Below are positions 1-5,288 of a stretch of 7,260 bases of DNA, one piece after another (positions within the stretch are counted from its first letter, which is position 1; each line of letters begins with the position of its first letter). The notes under the pieces were generated by a model, which worked only from the letters and a program-made list of their open reading frames with translations, searched no databases and was not told where the DNA came from. Origin of the DNA: Acidobacteriota bacterium. GTDB lineage: Bacteria; Acidobacteriota; Blastocatellia; RBC074. A program made the translations under genes and the position numbers. Location of the stretch: positions 1-7,260 of the forward strand of contig JABFSD010000727.1 in the NCBI GenBank assembly GCA_013140935.1, read 5' to 3'.

Positions 1-675
1 CCTGGGTTGTTGCGCCGTTTGCGTGCGGTGCCGCGTTATCGTGAGTTGTTCAGCAAAGCCTTCGGCGCGAATTCCCAACCGGACGGCAGCGACATCACGT
101 TGCCCAACGTTGCGCGTGCGCTCGCGGCCTTTCAGCGCAAGTTGAACATCATTGACACAAAATATGATCGTTTCGTCAGCGGCAGGGATGAGGCGCTGAC
201 GACCGAACAGTTGCGCGGCCTGGTCACATTTTTCGGATCAGGCCAATGCAACGTATGCCACATTGCACCAGTCTTTCACGATGATTCCGTCGCTTCGATT
301 GGCGTGCCGACAAAAAATGAAAAGGGCGCTCCGCTCGATGCCGACGCAGGTTTCGGCGCGGTTTTGCGGCGCGCCGACGGCATCGCTCAATTCAAAACGC
401 CGGGCTTGCGCAACATCGAACGCACTGCGCCTTATATGCATAACGGCAGTTTCGCTACACTCGAAGACGTCGTGAAGTTTTATAACGAAGGCGGCGGACG
501 CGGACGCGGTTTATCGGCTGACAGTCAGGACTTCCGCGTCAAGAAACTTGACCTCACCGAACAGCAGGAACGCGATCTCGTAGCGTTTCTGAAATCCTTA
601 AACGATCTCGCGCCACCACCCGTGATCCCAGCAACCGTGCCAAGCGGGTTGAGCATTGCCAAAAAAGTTTTATGA
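1..675 (+). CDS. Di-heme cytochrome-c peroxidase / MauG-family protein, C-terminal part (5' end off window)
   Basis: The frame is open from the left edge (Pro-Gly precede the first TTG at 7), so this is the C-terminal part of a longer gene. Members of this family are periplasmic di-heme proteins that reduce H2O2 or oxidise a partner protein. About 224 residues are visible. One heme-binding CxxCH (Cys-Asn-Val-Cys-His) is encoded at 247-261 and should be the C-terminal heme; the N-terminal heme domain and signal peptide would lie off the window. Other family signatures are the [10 protein letters not shown] stretch near the left edge, FKTPGLRN, and [19 protein letters not shown], encoded around 394-483. 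The C-terminal tail is Pro-rich ([12 protein letters not shown]). The fur-like gene starts 36 bases after the stop. A peroxidase next to a Fur-family regulator fits an oxidative-stress or metal role. The family is clear, but the substrate (H2O2 versus MauG-type protein oxidation) cannot be settled from this part. Confidence 0.88.
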   Translation, partial: PGLLRRLRAVPRYRELFSKAFGANSQPDGSDITLPNVARALAAFQRKLNIIDTKYDRFVSGRDEALTTEQLRGLVTFFGSGQCNVCHIAPVFHDDSVASIGVPTKNEKGAPLDADAGFGAVLRRADGIAQFKTPGLRNIERTAPYMHNGSFATLEDVVKFYNEGGGRGRGLSADSQDFRVKKLDLTEQQERDLVAFLKSLNDLAPPPVIPATVPSGLSIAKKVL

Positions 676-683
676 TGCGCACC

Positions 684-696
684 TTCCTGGCAGGAA
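684..696. repeat. Short perfect palindrome in front of the fur-like gene
   Basis: TTCCTG-G-CAGGAA is a perfect 6+1+6 inverted repeat, 9 bases after the peroxidase stop and 15 bases before the Fur-family ATG. It overlaps nothing coding and ends just before the ribosome binding site AGAGG (699-703). It could be an operator for autoregulation or a small mRNA hairpin modulating translation of the repressor. It does not resemble the classical Fur box, has no T-tract, and is short enough to arise by chance. Confidence 0.3.
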
Positions 697-711
697 ACAG
701 AGGCAACACTT

Positions 712-1206
712 ATGTATGAGCATCCTCCGCAGAAATCGGACTTAACTGAAGAGAAAGCGATTTTCTGGGAACACATCAAGAAAGCGGGACTCAAACGCAC
801 CGCGCAACGCGACGTGATTCTCGAAGTCTTCCTGCGCACCGAAGGGCATTCGAGCGCCGAAGACCTTTATCAAGTCGTCAAGGCCGAAGACCCCACCGTT
901 GGTTTCACGACGGTCTATCGCACGCTCAAGCTGTTGGCCGAATGCGGCCTCGCGCGCGAAGAGCGGTTGGGCGACGGACATCGCCGTTACGAACACAACT
1001 ACAATCACCCGCATCACGATCATTTGATTTGCACGCAGTGCCACGAACTGATCGAGTTTTATAACGAAACCATCGAACAAAAACAGGATGAGATTGCGGC
1101 TTCGTTCGGCTTCAAGCCTACGCGGCACAGCCTGCGCATCTTTGGCATATGCGCCAAGTGCCAACATGCCAATGCCAACGTCAAGGCGCGCGCCGCTCGA
1201 CGCTAA
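712..1206 (+). CDS. fur: Fur-family metal-dependent transcriptional repressor
   Basis: A 164-residue Fur-family regulator: a cytoplasmic dimer with an N-terminal winged helix and a C-terminal metal-binding dimerisation domain. The winged-helix part is near residues 23-94, with [14 protein letters not shown] and the recognition helix [16 protein letters not shown]. By position against E. coli Fur, regulatory-metal ligands are present: His46, Glu94, His101, Asp103, His104, Glu115, Glu122 and His139. Two CxxC pairs (Cys107/Cys110 and Cys147/Cys150) form a complete structural zinc site. Glu at 94 and 115, where PerR has Asp, favours Fur over the peroxide sensor PerR, though Zur or Mur cannot be excluded. 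The N-terminus is about 13 residues longer than in E. coli Fur. The start is supported by AGAGG 8 bases upstream of ATG. It sits between the peroxidase gene and a cytochrome c gene (7-base gap downstream), so it is probably co-transcribed with them. No classical Fur box is visible nearby. Confidence 0.93.
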   Translation: MYEHPPQKSDLTEEKAIFWEHIKKAGLKRTAQRDVILEVFLRTEGHSSAEDLYQVVKAEDPTVGFTTVYRTLKLLAECGLAREERLGDGHRRYEHNYNHPHHDHLICTQCHELIEFYNETIEQKQDEIAASFGFKPTRHSLRIFGICAKCQHANANVKARAARR

Positions 1207-1213
1207 CCGATTT

Positions 1214-1642
1214 ATGAAACGCCTCTCGTTCATCGCATTGCTGTTCGCCCTCGGCTTGACGCTTGCTTGTCAAAACAAATCTGACGAATCCGTTGAGAAC
1301 GCGCAGCACGTCGCGCGTTCGTCGTTTGCCATAGCGCCGCAAAGCCTCGAACCGCTGATGCCTACGGTCGTAGCGCGCGCGTTTGAGCGCAGTTGCCAAA
1401 GCTGTCACGGCCCCGCCGGACACGGCATCGCGGCTATCGCGCCGGATTTGCGCAAATCGGCAATGCGTACGACGGAGCAATGGAAGCAATTCTTAACCGC
1501 AACCCATCAGGGCGCGACGGTTCCGCCGCCGACGTGGTTGAATGCGGATGAGATCAATGCCGTAGCGAACTATCTCGTTTCATTGCGTACGCCGAGCATG
1601 GCACCACCCGCCATCACTGACGATGACAAGAATGCGCGCTAG
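1214..1642 (+). CDS. Small mono-heme c-type cytochrome, probable lipoprotein
   Basis: A 142-residue exported cytochrome c. The N-terminus MKRLSFIALLFALGLTLAC is a typical signal peptide ending at Cys19; the residues before it (Leu-Thr-Leu-Ala-Cys) make an imperfect lipobox, so membrane anchoring is likely but not certain. One heme site CQSCHG (Cys61, Cys64, His65) is followed by a class-I cytochrome c fold: GPAGHGIAAIAPDLR, then a C-terminal helix ADEINAVANYLVSL. Where such cytochromes usually have an axial Met in a 'G-x-MPPW' segment, this one reads GATVPPPTW, so the sixth ligand is unclear; Met84 is a candidate. An in-frame start at 1088 would lie inside the fur-like gene and would bury the signal peptide, so 1214 was chosen. 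There is no strong ribosome binding site, and the ATG lies 7 bases after the upstream stop, suggesting translational coupling. It may pass electrons to or from the upstream peroxidase (inference). Confidence 0.85.
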   Translation: MKRLSFIALLFALGLTLACQNKSDESVENAQHVARSSFAIAPQSLEPLMPTVVARAFERSCQSCHGPAGHGIAAIAPDLRKSAMRTTEQWKQFLTATHQGATVPPPTWLNADEINAVANYLVSLRTPSMAPPAITDDDKNAR

Positions 1643-1698
1643 CTCACGAGCGTTTTGCTGTGTTAGCCTCACGACGTCATCAATTCAAAGACATTGTT

Positions 1699-1836
1699 AT
1701 GCAATCTCAAACGACAACTTGCACGCACCGTGAATCGCGCTGGCAACGCTGCTGGAACATCTTACGCGCCGTGTTGCGCGGCTATCTCGCCGGACAGCCG
1801 GTGAACGAAGAACGTCCCCGCAAGGTCTGCTGCTAA
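1699..1836 (+). CDS. Putative 45-residue cysteine-containing small protein
   Basis: An ATG-started ORF too short for usual gene finders. The product begins [18 protein letters not shown], continues through a basic, amphipathic-looking stretch ([14 protein letters not shown]), and ends in Lys-Val-Cys-Cys. Cysteines are at 8, 18, 44 and 45; the protein is rich in Arg and has no signal peptide or clear membrane segment. It fills most of the 199-base gap between the cytochrome and deoC, and its stop lies 5 bases before the deoC ATG, a spacing typical of coupled genes. Codon choice (many CGC, GCC, GTG, TGC) matches the neighbours. Against it: the ribosome binding site is weak (only AAAG upstream), and I recognise no family. 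It could be a real small protein, a leader peptide that couples translation into deoC, or a chance ORF. Confidence 0.5.
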   Translation: MQSQTTTCTHRESRWQRCWNILRAVLRGYLAGQPVNEERPRKVCC

Positions 1837-1841
1837 ACGTT

Positions 1842-2708
1842 ATGAACTCATCCTTCGACCAACTCATCGAACAAATTACCGATCAGATCATGGCGCGCTT
1901 GCAAGCGAGTGGCGCAAGCGATGAAGCCGCCGCGTGCAGTCCGCATCACATCGCCTGCGCCTTGCAAGCCGGAGCTACGCGCATTGGCTTGCCGCACAAC
2001 CAAACCAATGCAGGCAGCGGCGACGTAGCCCGTTTCATTGATCACACCTTGCTCAAGCCCGAAGCCACGCGCGCCGAAATCGAAGTGCTTTGCACCGAAG
2101 CGCGCGAGCATAGTTTCGCGTCGGTATGCGTCAATCCTACGTGGGTTAAGGATTGCGCGTTTCAGCTTTACGGTTCGCCGGTCAAAGTTTGCACGGTCGT
2201 AGGGTTTCCGTTGGGCGCTACGCCGTGGGATGTCAAAGCGTATGAAACGCGCCGCGCGATCTTCGACGGGGCGACTGAAATAGACATGGTCATCAACATC
2301 GGCGCGTTGAAATCGGGGGATGATGAATGCGTCAAACGCGACATTCGCGCCGTCGTCGAAGCCGCGCACGAAGGCTGCGCCATCGTCAAGACGATTATCG
2401 AAACGGCGTTGTTGACCGACGATGAAAAAGTTCGCGCTTGTGTGCTGGCGAAAGAGGCGGGCGCTGATTTCGTCAAGACTTCGACCGGCTTCAGCAAAGG
2501 CGGCGCGACGGTCGCCGATATTGAATTGATGCGCCGCGCGGTGGGCGCAAACATAGGCGTTAAAGCGGCGGGCGGCGTGCGTGATTTAGCTTCGGCGAAA
2601 GAGATGATTGCGGCGGGAGCGACGCGACTGGGTGCGAGTGCGGGCGTACGCATCGCGCAGGAACAACAGGGCGCTGCACCTGCGCCACAAGCGGCGGGCA
2701 ACTATTGA
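1842..2708 (+). CDS. deoC: Deoxyribose-phosphate aldolase with N-terminal extension
   Basis: Class I aldolase (EC 4.1.2.4) that cleaves 2-deoxy-D-ribose 5-phosphate to glyceraldehyde 3-phosphate and acetaldehyde. The TIM-barrel core starts near residue 62 ([20 protein letters not shown]). Catalytic residues by alignment to E. coli DeoC: Schiff-base Lys212 in FVKTSTGFS, Lys241 in GVKAAGGVR and Asp148 in [10 protein letters not shown]. At 288 residues it is longer than typical bacterial DeoC (roughly 220-260). The extra part is an N-terminal segment: residues 1-22 look like an amphipathic helix ([16 protein letters not shown]), followed by a linker with [19 protein letters not shown]. This layout resembles DeoC proteins linked to bacterial microcompartments, where such helices target cargo into the shell. 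No shell gene is in the window, so targeting is inference. The C-terminal tail is Gln/Ala/Pro-rich. The start has no obvious ribosome binding site and is probably coupled to the small ORF ending 5 bases upstream. Confidence 0.95.
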   Translation: MNSSFDQLIEQITDQIMARLQASGASDEAAACSPHHIACALQAGATRIGLPHNQTNAGSGDVARFIDHTLLKPEATRAEIEVLCTEAREHSFASVCVNPTWVKDCAFQLYGSPVKVCTVVGFPLGATPWDVKAYETRRAIFDGATEIDMVINIGALKSGDDECVKRDIRAVVEAAHEGCAIVKTIIETALLTDDEKVRACVLAKEAGADFVKTSTGFSKGGATVADIELMRRAVGANIGVKAAGGVRDLASAKEMIAAGATRLGASAGVRIAQEQQGAAPAPQAAGNY

Positions 2709-2709
2709 A

Positions 2710-3096
2710 TCAGTTCTGTCGTTCGCCCAAACAGTAACAAAGGCCATCCGGTGCAACGACGAAAAACACTTTCCAAAGCGTGTCGCCGTGACGATCCATG
2801 CGGTAACCCGCTGCTTCACGTCCCAGCCCATTCGCTTTCAGTTCGGCGAAGGCGGCTTCGATGTCGTCCACAGCAAAGAAACATCCATCTTGTGAAGGAT
2901 CACCGCCGTTTTCGACGAGTCTCATTTGAACGTCGTCGCGTACGAGCGTCGCGGCGGGATGCGGCACGTCTTCGCGCGCGCTGACGCGAAAGCCCATCAC
3001 CGTTTCATAAAAGGTGATGGCGGTGGCGACATTCGCTATGGGCAGATTCATCGCATCGTCTTGATAGCCGCTGGCAGATTTGAAGGTAGCTTTCAT
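2710..3096 (-). CDS. VOC (glyoxalase/bleomycin-resistance fold) family protein
   Basis: A 128-residue single-domain protein of the vicinal oxygen chelate superfamily. It begins MKATFKSASGYQDDAMNLPIANVATAITFYETVMGFRV, matching the first beta-alpha unit ('FY...LGF'), continues with FFAVDDIEAAFAELKANG, and ends with VVAPDGLCYCLGE in the place of the usual 'DPDGn.iEL'. The first-strand His that often binds metal is absent (Leu-Pro-Ile-Ala-Asn-Val), so it may be a non-metal or atypical member. Function is unknown; the superfamily includes glyoxalases, dioxygenases and drug-binding proteins. The ATG at 3096 was chosen over an upstream in-frame start at 3171 because a strong ribosome binding site lies directly before it, and the extra N-terminal residues would be encoded by a dispersed repeat. 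The gene is convergent with deoC; the stops are separated by one base. Confidence 0.8.
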   Translation of the reverse strand: MKATFKSASGYQDDAMNLPIANVATAITFYETVMGFRVSAREDVPHPAATLVRDDVQMRLVENGGDPSQDGCFFAVDDIEAAFAELKANGLGREAAGYRMDRHGDTLWKVFFVVAPDGLCYCLGERQN

Positions 3097-3100
3097 TGGT

Positions 3101-3107
3101 TCTCCTC
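3101..3107 (-). promoter_or_regulatory. Ribosome binding site fixing the VOC gene start
   Basis: Read on the - strand this is GAGGAGA, four bases before the ATG at 3096. It is a near-ideal Shine-Dalgarno sequence and argues that translation starts here and not at the in-frame ATG 75 bases further upstream. An equivalent GAGGAGAA stands before the + strand gene at 3327. Confidence 0.75.
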
Positions 3108-3134
3108 GTATTCGCTTTCTTCGAGCGTGGCACC

Positions 3135-3198
3135 GCAATGTCGCGCAGACTAAAGTCCGCGCCACGGTCACAGACTGAAGTCTGCGCTACGTCATTGC
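3135..3198. repeat. REP-like dispersed repeat element made of two related hairpins
   Basis: A 64-base element bounded by GCAATG and CATTGC. Two 21-base units, at 3146-3166 and 3171-3191, are 18/21 identical with period 25; the consensus is CAGACTRAAGTCYGCGCYACG. Each core is palindromic: the second contains the perfect CAGACT-GA-AGTCTG (3171-3184), and the first sits in GCGC-A-GACT-AA-AGTC-C-GCGC (3143-3162). The outer arms also pair (3135-3151 with 3179-3198, 16 matches with one mismatch and a 3-base bulge). Translated, it yields 'TSVCDRGADFSL'-type peptides that I recall as spurious ORFs in Acidobacteriota and related genomes (memory, not a search). It lies in the divergent intergenic region between the VOC and TMEM14-like genes. 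It is probably a non-autonomous REP-type element. Confidence 0.7.
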
Positions 3199-3236
3199 CT
3201 TTGCGCGCTCTGAAGTGATAGAGTAAATTCCTTGCC

Positions 3237-3300
3237 GTAATCCAAACAAGACGCACAATCATCGTTCAGTAATCCAAAAGCAAGTCCGCAATCTATTCCA
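3237..3300. repeat. Imperfect tandem duplication of about 32 bases
   Basis: GTAATCCAAA occurs at 3237-3246 and again at 3269-3278. After each copy the sequences remain similar if small indels are allowed (CAAG...CGCACAATC against CAAG...CCGCAATC), so this looks like a diverged tandem duplication with period 32. It lies just upstream of the TMEM14-like gene, in its probable 5' untranslated or promoter region. It could be a pair of protein-binding sites or a neutral duplication. Confidence 0.45.
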
Positions 3301-3326
3301 ATTCATTCACGAGGAGAAACCCTTTT

Positions 3327-3647
3327 ATGATCGGATGGCTGGTCTTAATTTACGCAATTCTGGTGGCAGCGGGCGGCGTGATGGGCTACGTCAAAGCGGG
3401 CAGCATGGCTTCGCTGATTGCCGGGGTGATCGCGGGACTCGCGCTGGCGGGCGGGTCGGCGCTGCTGATGCGCGGGCAATATCAAAACGGCTGGTGGCTT
3501 TCGCTGGTCGTCACGCTGTTGCTGTTGGCGCGTTTCGGCATGGCGGCGACGAAAGGTTTCAAGATGATGCCGGGCGGTATGGTGATTATCCTGAGCGTGA
3601 TCGTACTGGCGGCGTTGTTGCTGCAACGCACACCGCCGATCAAGTAA
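3327..3647 (+). CDS. TMEM14-like small integral membrane protein
   Basis: A 106-residue very hydrophobic protein with four hydrophobic segments near residues 2-22, 26-48, 56-73 and 83-99. Gly-rich text such as AAGGVMGYVKAGSMASLIAG is the hallmark of the TMEM14 family (Tmemb_14), small inner-membrane proteins known from eukaryotic mitochondria and chloroplasts as well as bacteria; the bacterial role is unknown. The start is supported by GAGGAG at 3311-3316, 10 bases before the ATG. A weak promoter-like pair, TTGCGC (3201-3206) and TAAATT (3224-3229) with a 17-base spacer, lies about 100 bases upstream, but it matches consensus poorly. The superoxide dismutase gene follows after 54 bases, so the two may be co-transcribed up to the terminator at 4352-4397. 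Confidence 0.8.
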   Translation: MIGWLVLIYAILVAAGGVMGYVKAGSMASLIAGVIAGLALAGGSALLMRGQYQNGWWLSLVVTLLLLARFGMAATKGFKMMPGGMVIILSVIVLAALLLQRTPPIK

Positions 3648-3701
3648 CAATTCATTTCCAAACAATTCGACCTACTTCTTACGGAGGGAAGAGAAACAAC
3701 T

Positions 3702-4331
3702 ATGGCTACGGTTTATAAAGCGCAGAGCTTCAACTTGAGCAATTTGAACGGCATCTCGGACGGTACGTTGGCGATGCACTTCAAGCTGTATGAAGGCTAT
3801 GTGACCAACACGAACATCTTGAACGAAAAGCTCGCCGATTTATCAAAGGGCGAAATCACCGCGAATGAAATGCCGGTCTATTCCGAACTGACGCGGCGGT
3901 TGGGATTTGAATACAACGGCATGGTTTTGCACGAGTGGTATTTCGGCAATCTGAAAAGCGGCGGCAGCGGCGATCCGGCGGCGGACTCGGTCTTTGCCAA
4001 AGCGGCGGCGGCAAGTTTCGGCAGTTACGAACAATGGAAGAAAAACTTCGTCGCCGTCGGCAAGATGCGCGGCGTAGGCTGGGCGGCGACCTATCTCGAT
4101 CCGGTGAGCGGCGGCCTCTCGAATCACTGGATCAATTTGCACGAATCGGGAAACGTCGCGGGCTTCACGCCGGTGTTGATTATGGACGTGTGGGAACATG
4201 CGTTCATTCGTGACTATGCTCCGGCGGAACGTCCGAAATACATTGAGGCATTTTTCTCAAACATTGATTGGGACGCTTGCAACAACCGCATCGTGACTGG
4301 CGCGGCGACGCGGCCCGCCGTGATCGGCTAA
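3702..4331 (+). CDS. sod: Fe/Mn-family superoxide dismutase
   Basis: A 209-residue cytoplasmic (no signal peptide) enzyme converting superoxide to O2 and H2O2. The four metal ligands are visible: His26 (TLAMHFKLYEGYV), His77 (YNGMVLHEWYFGNL), Asp162 and His166 (MDVWEHAF). The C-terminal domain signature GKMRGVGWAATYLDP and DVWEHAFIRDY is clear. It differs from classical SodA/SodB: the first ligand helix lacks the usual HHxKHHxxYV pattern and is one residue shorter between the ligand His and the following Tyr-Val, with Tyr30 near the usual gateway His. His147 (NLHESGN) may occupy the place of the Gln that tunes metal choice, so Fe, Mn or both are possible. I recall this 'HFKLYEGYV' subtype from several bacterial phyla. 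The ribosome binding region is purine-rich (GGAGGG at 3683-3688 and GAAGAG after it). An intrinsic terminator follows 20 bases after the stop. Confidence 0.93.
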   Translation: MATVYKAQSFNLSNLNGISDGTLAMHFKLYEGYVTNTNILNEKLADLSKGEITANEMPVYSELTRRLGFEYNGMVLHEWYFGNLKSGGSGDPAADSVFAKAAAASFGSYEQWKKNFVAVGKMRGVGWAATYLDPVSGGLSNHWINLHESGNVAGFTPVLIMDVWEHAFIRDYAPAERPKYIEAFFSNIDWDACNNRIVTGAATRPAVIG

Positions 4332-4351
4332 AGCGTTTCGGCGAATAGAAG

Positions 4352-4397
4352 GAAAGGCAGGCGCGCACGTGGTGCACAACGCCTGCCTTTCGTTTTT
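4352..4397 (+). terminator. Strong intrinsic terminator after the superoxide dismutase gene
   Basis: A perfect 12-bp stem (GAAAGGCAGGCG at 4352-4363 with CGCCTGCCTTTC at 4380-4391) is followed by GTTTTT. The 16-base loop contains a further small hairpin, GCAC-GTG-GTGC (4365-4375). It terminates the TMEM14-sod unit. On the opposite strand the trailing sequence is only pyrimidine-rich (CCTTTCCTTCT), so it may also weakly stop readthrough from the convergent ABC transporter operon. Confidence 0.9.
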
Positions 4398-4412
4398 GTG
4401 CGGCGAGCTTAT

Positions 4413-4437
4413 CCGGCACTGGCCCAACTGATGCCGG
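4413..4437 (-). other. Short hairpin downstream of the ABC transporter operon
   Basis: CCGGCA (4413-4418) and TGCCGG (4432-4437) form a 6-bp stem with a 13-base loop, 52 bases beyond the ATPase stop on the - strand. There is no T-tract, so it is not a canonical intrinsic terminator. The same 91-base gap (4398-4488) also holds the palindrome GTCAATTGAC (4466-4475) and a 5-bp pair CGTCA/TGACG (4439-4456). Any of these may stabilise the 3' end of the operon mRNA; nothing coding is visible. Confidence 0.3.
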
Positions 4438-4488
4438 TCGTCAATCTTCAGTGACGTTCCTTTGAGTCAATTGACACATGGCCGAGAC

Positions 4489-5280
4489 TCAGGTCGTTGA
4501 CGTTTTCCTTACTGCCCACGAGATGCGCGGCTTGCCGCTTTGCGGATGGCGGTCTACTAACAGCGCGGTCGCGAAAACCTTCGTCAATAAATCTTCTGTC
4601 AACACTGTTGCGGGCGAGCCACAAGCCAGCAGGCTACCTTGGTGCAACAACGCCACGCGGTCGGCGAATTCAGCCGCGAGGTTGATTTCGTGCGTAATGA
4701 CGAGCGCGCCCAGCCCGCGTTCGCGCGTTAGGCGTTGAATGAGGATGAGCAGTGCGACCTGATGCGCCAGATCGGCGTTGGCAGTCGGCTCATCGAGCAA
4801 TAGCACTTGCGGCTGTTGCGCCAACGCGCGCGCCAGCACGACGCGCTGGCGTTCGCCGCTCGAAAGTTGATTGAAACGGCGTTCAGCAAATTGCGCAGCG
4901 TCGGTGTCGCGTAAGGCTTGCAGCGCCGTCTCGACATCTTCTTCCGTGTCGAAGCCGAAGGCGCGCGCATGGGCGAAGCGTCCGGTCAGCACGTATTCCA
5001 ACGCCGTCAGCGGAAAATGGACTTCGCTGGCGTGGGTGACCAAGCCGATGCGTTGCGCGGCGGTGCGACGCGAGAGTTGTGTGAGCGATTCGTCAGCGCA
5101 AAGCACTGCGCCACGTTGTGGTGTGAGTGTGCCGCAGCCCAATTGCAACAACGTAGATTTGCCTGCGCCGTTCGTACCCAGCAACGCCACCAACTCGCCC
5201 GCGCGAATTTCGAGCGTGATGCCCTGAAGCACCGGTCGGTCATAACCGAAATGTACATTGTCGAAAGTAAGCAGGTTCAT
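4489..5280 (-). CDS. btuD: ABC transporter ATPase, vitamin B12/iron-chelate type (BtuD/FecE-like)
   Basis: A 263-residue cytoplasmic nucleotide-binding subunit energising the importer encoded upstream in the same operon. Motifs by residue: Walker A GTNGAGKST (35-43), ABC signature LSSGERQR (139-146), Walker B VLLLDEP (159-165, catalytic Glu164) and H-loop ITHE (His197). The Q-loop position, normally Gln (as in 'LVPQ'), is His83 here (LVTHASEV); the reverse-strand codon is CAC at about 5034-5036. This may weaken or alter coupling with the permease. The extent allows a TTG start at 5298, but that codon lies inside the hairpin repeat and the family N-terminus fits the ATG at 5280 (MNLLTFDNVHFGY). 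No clear ribosome binding site precedes it. Substrate assignment rests on the BtuF-like partner, so iron-siderophore or heme remains possible. Confidence 0.88.
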   Translation of the reverse strand: MNLLTFDNVHFGYDRPVLQGITLEIRAGELVALLGTNGAGKSTLLQLGCGTLTPQRGAVLCADESLTQLSRRTAAQRIGLVTHASEVHFPLTALEYVLTGRFAHARAFGFDTEEDVETALQALRDTDAAQFAERRFNQLSSGERQRVVLARALAQQPQVLLLDEPTANADLAHQVALLILIQRLTRERGLGALVITHEINLAAEFADRVALLHQGSLLACGSPATVLTEDLLTKVFATALLVDRHPQSGKPRISWAVRKTSTT

Positions 5281-5288
5281 CAACAGGC

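Noticed and set aside
1168..1185. Short repeat CAATGCCAACG-like stretch near the end of the fur-like gene (codes Asn-Ala-Asn)
   Set aside because: It is a small low-complexity coding repeat in the C-terminal tail, with no sign of function.
1088..1213. Earlier in-frame start for the cytochrome c gene
   Set aside because: It would overlap the fur-like gene by over 100 bases and place 42 unrelated residues before a well-formed signal peptide that begins at 1214.
742..1233. Long - strand ORF (163 residues) opposite the fur-like gene
   Set aside because: It is antisense to a clearly conserved Fur-family protein, has no recognisable domain, and its length is explained by the GC-biased codon pattern of the real gene.
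2168..2701. Long - strand ORF (177 residues) opposite deoC
   Set aside because: Its low-complexity Ala/Ser/Pro-rich translation is typical of an antisense shadow of a GC-biased gene, and deoC is unambiguous on the other strand.
3097..3171. N-terminal extension of the VOC protein to 3171
   Set aside because: The extra residues are encoded partly by the repeat element, and a strong ribosome binding site directly precedes the ATG at 3096.
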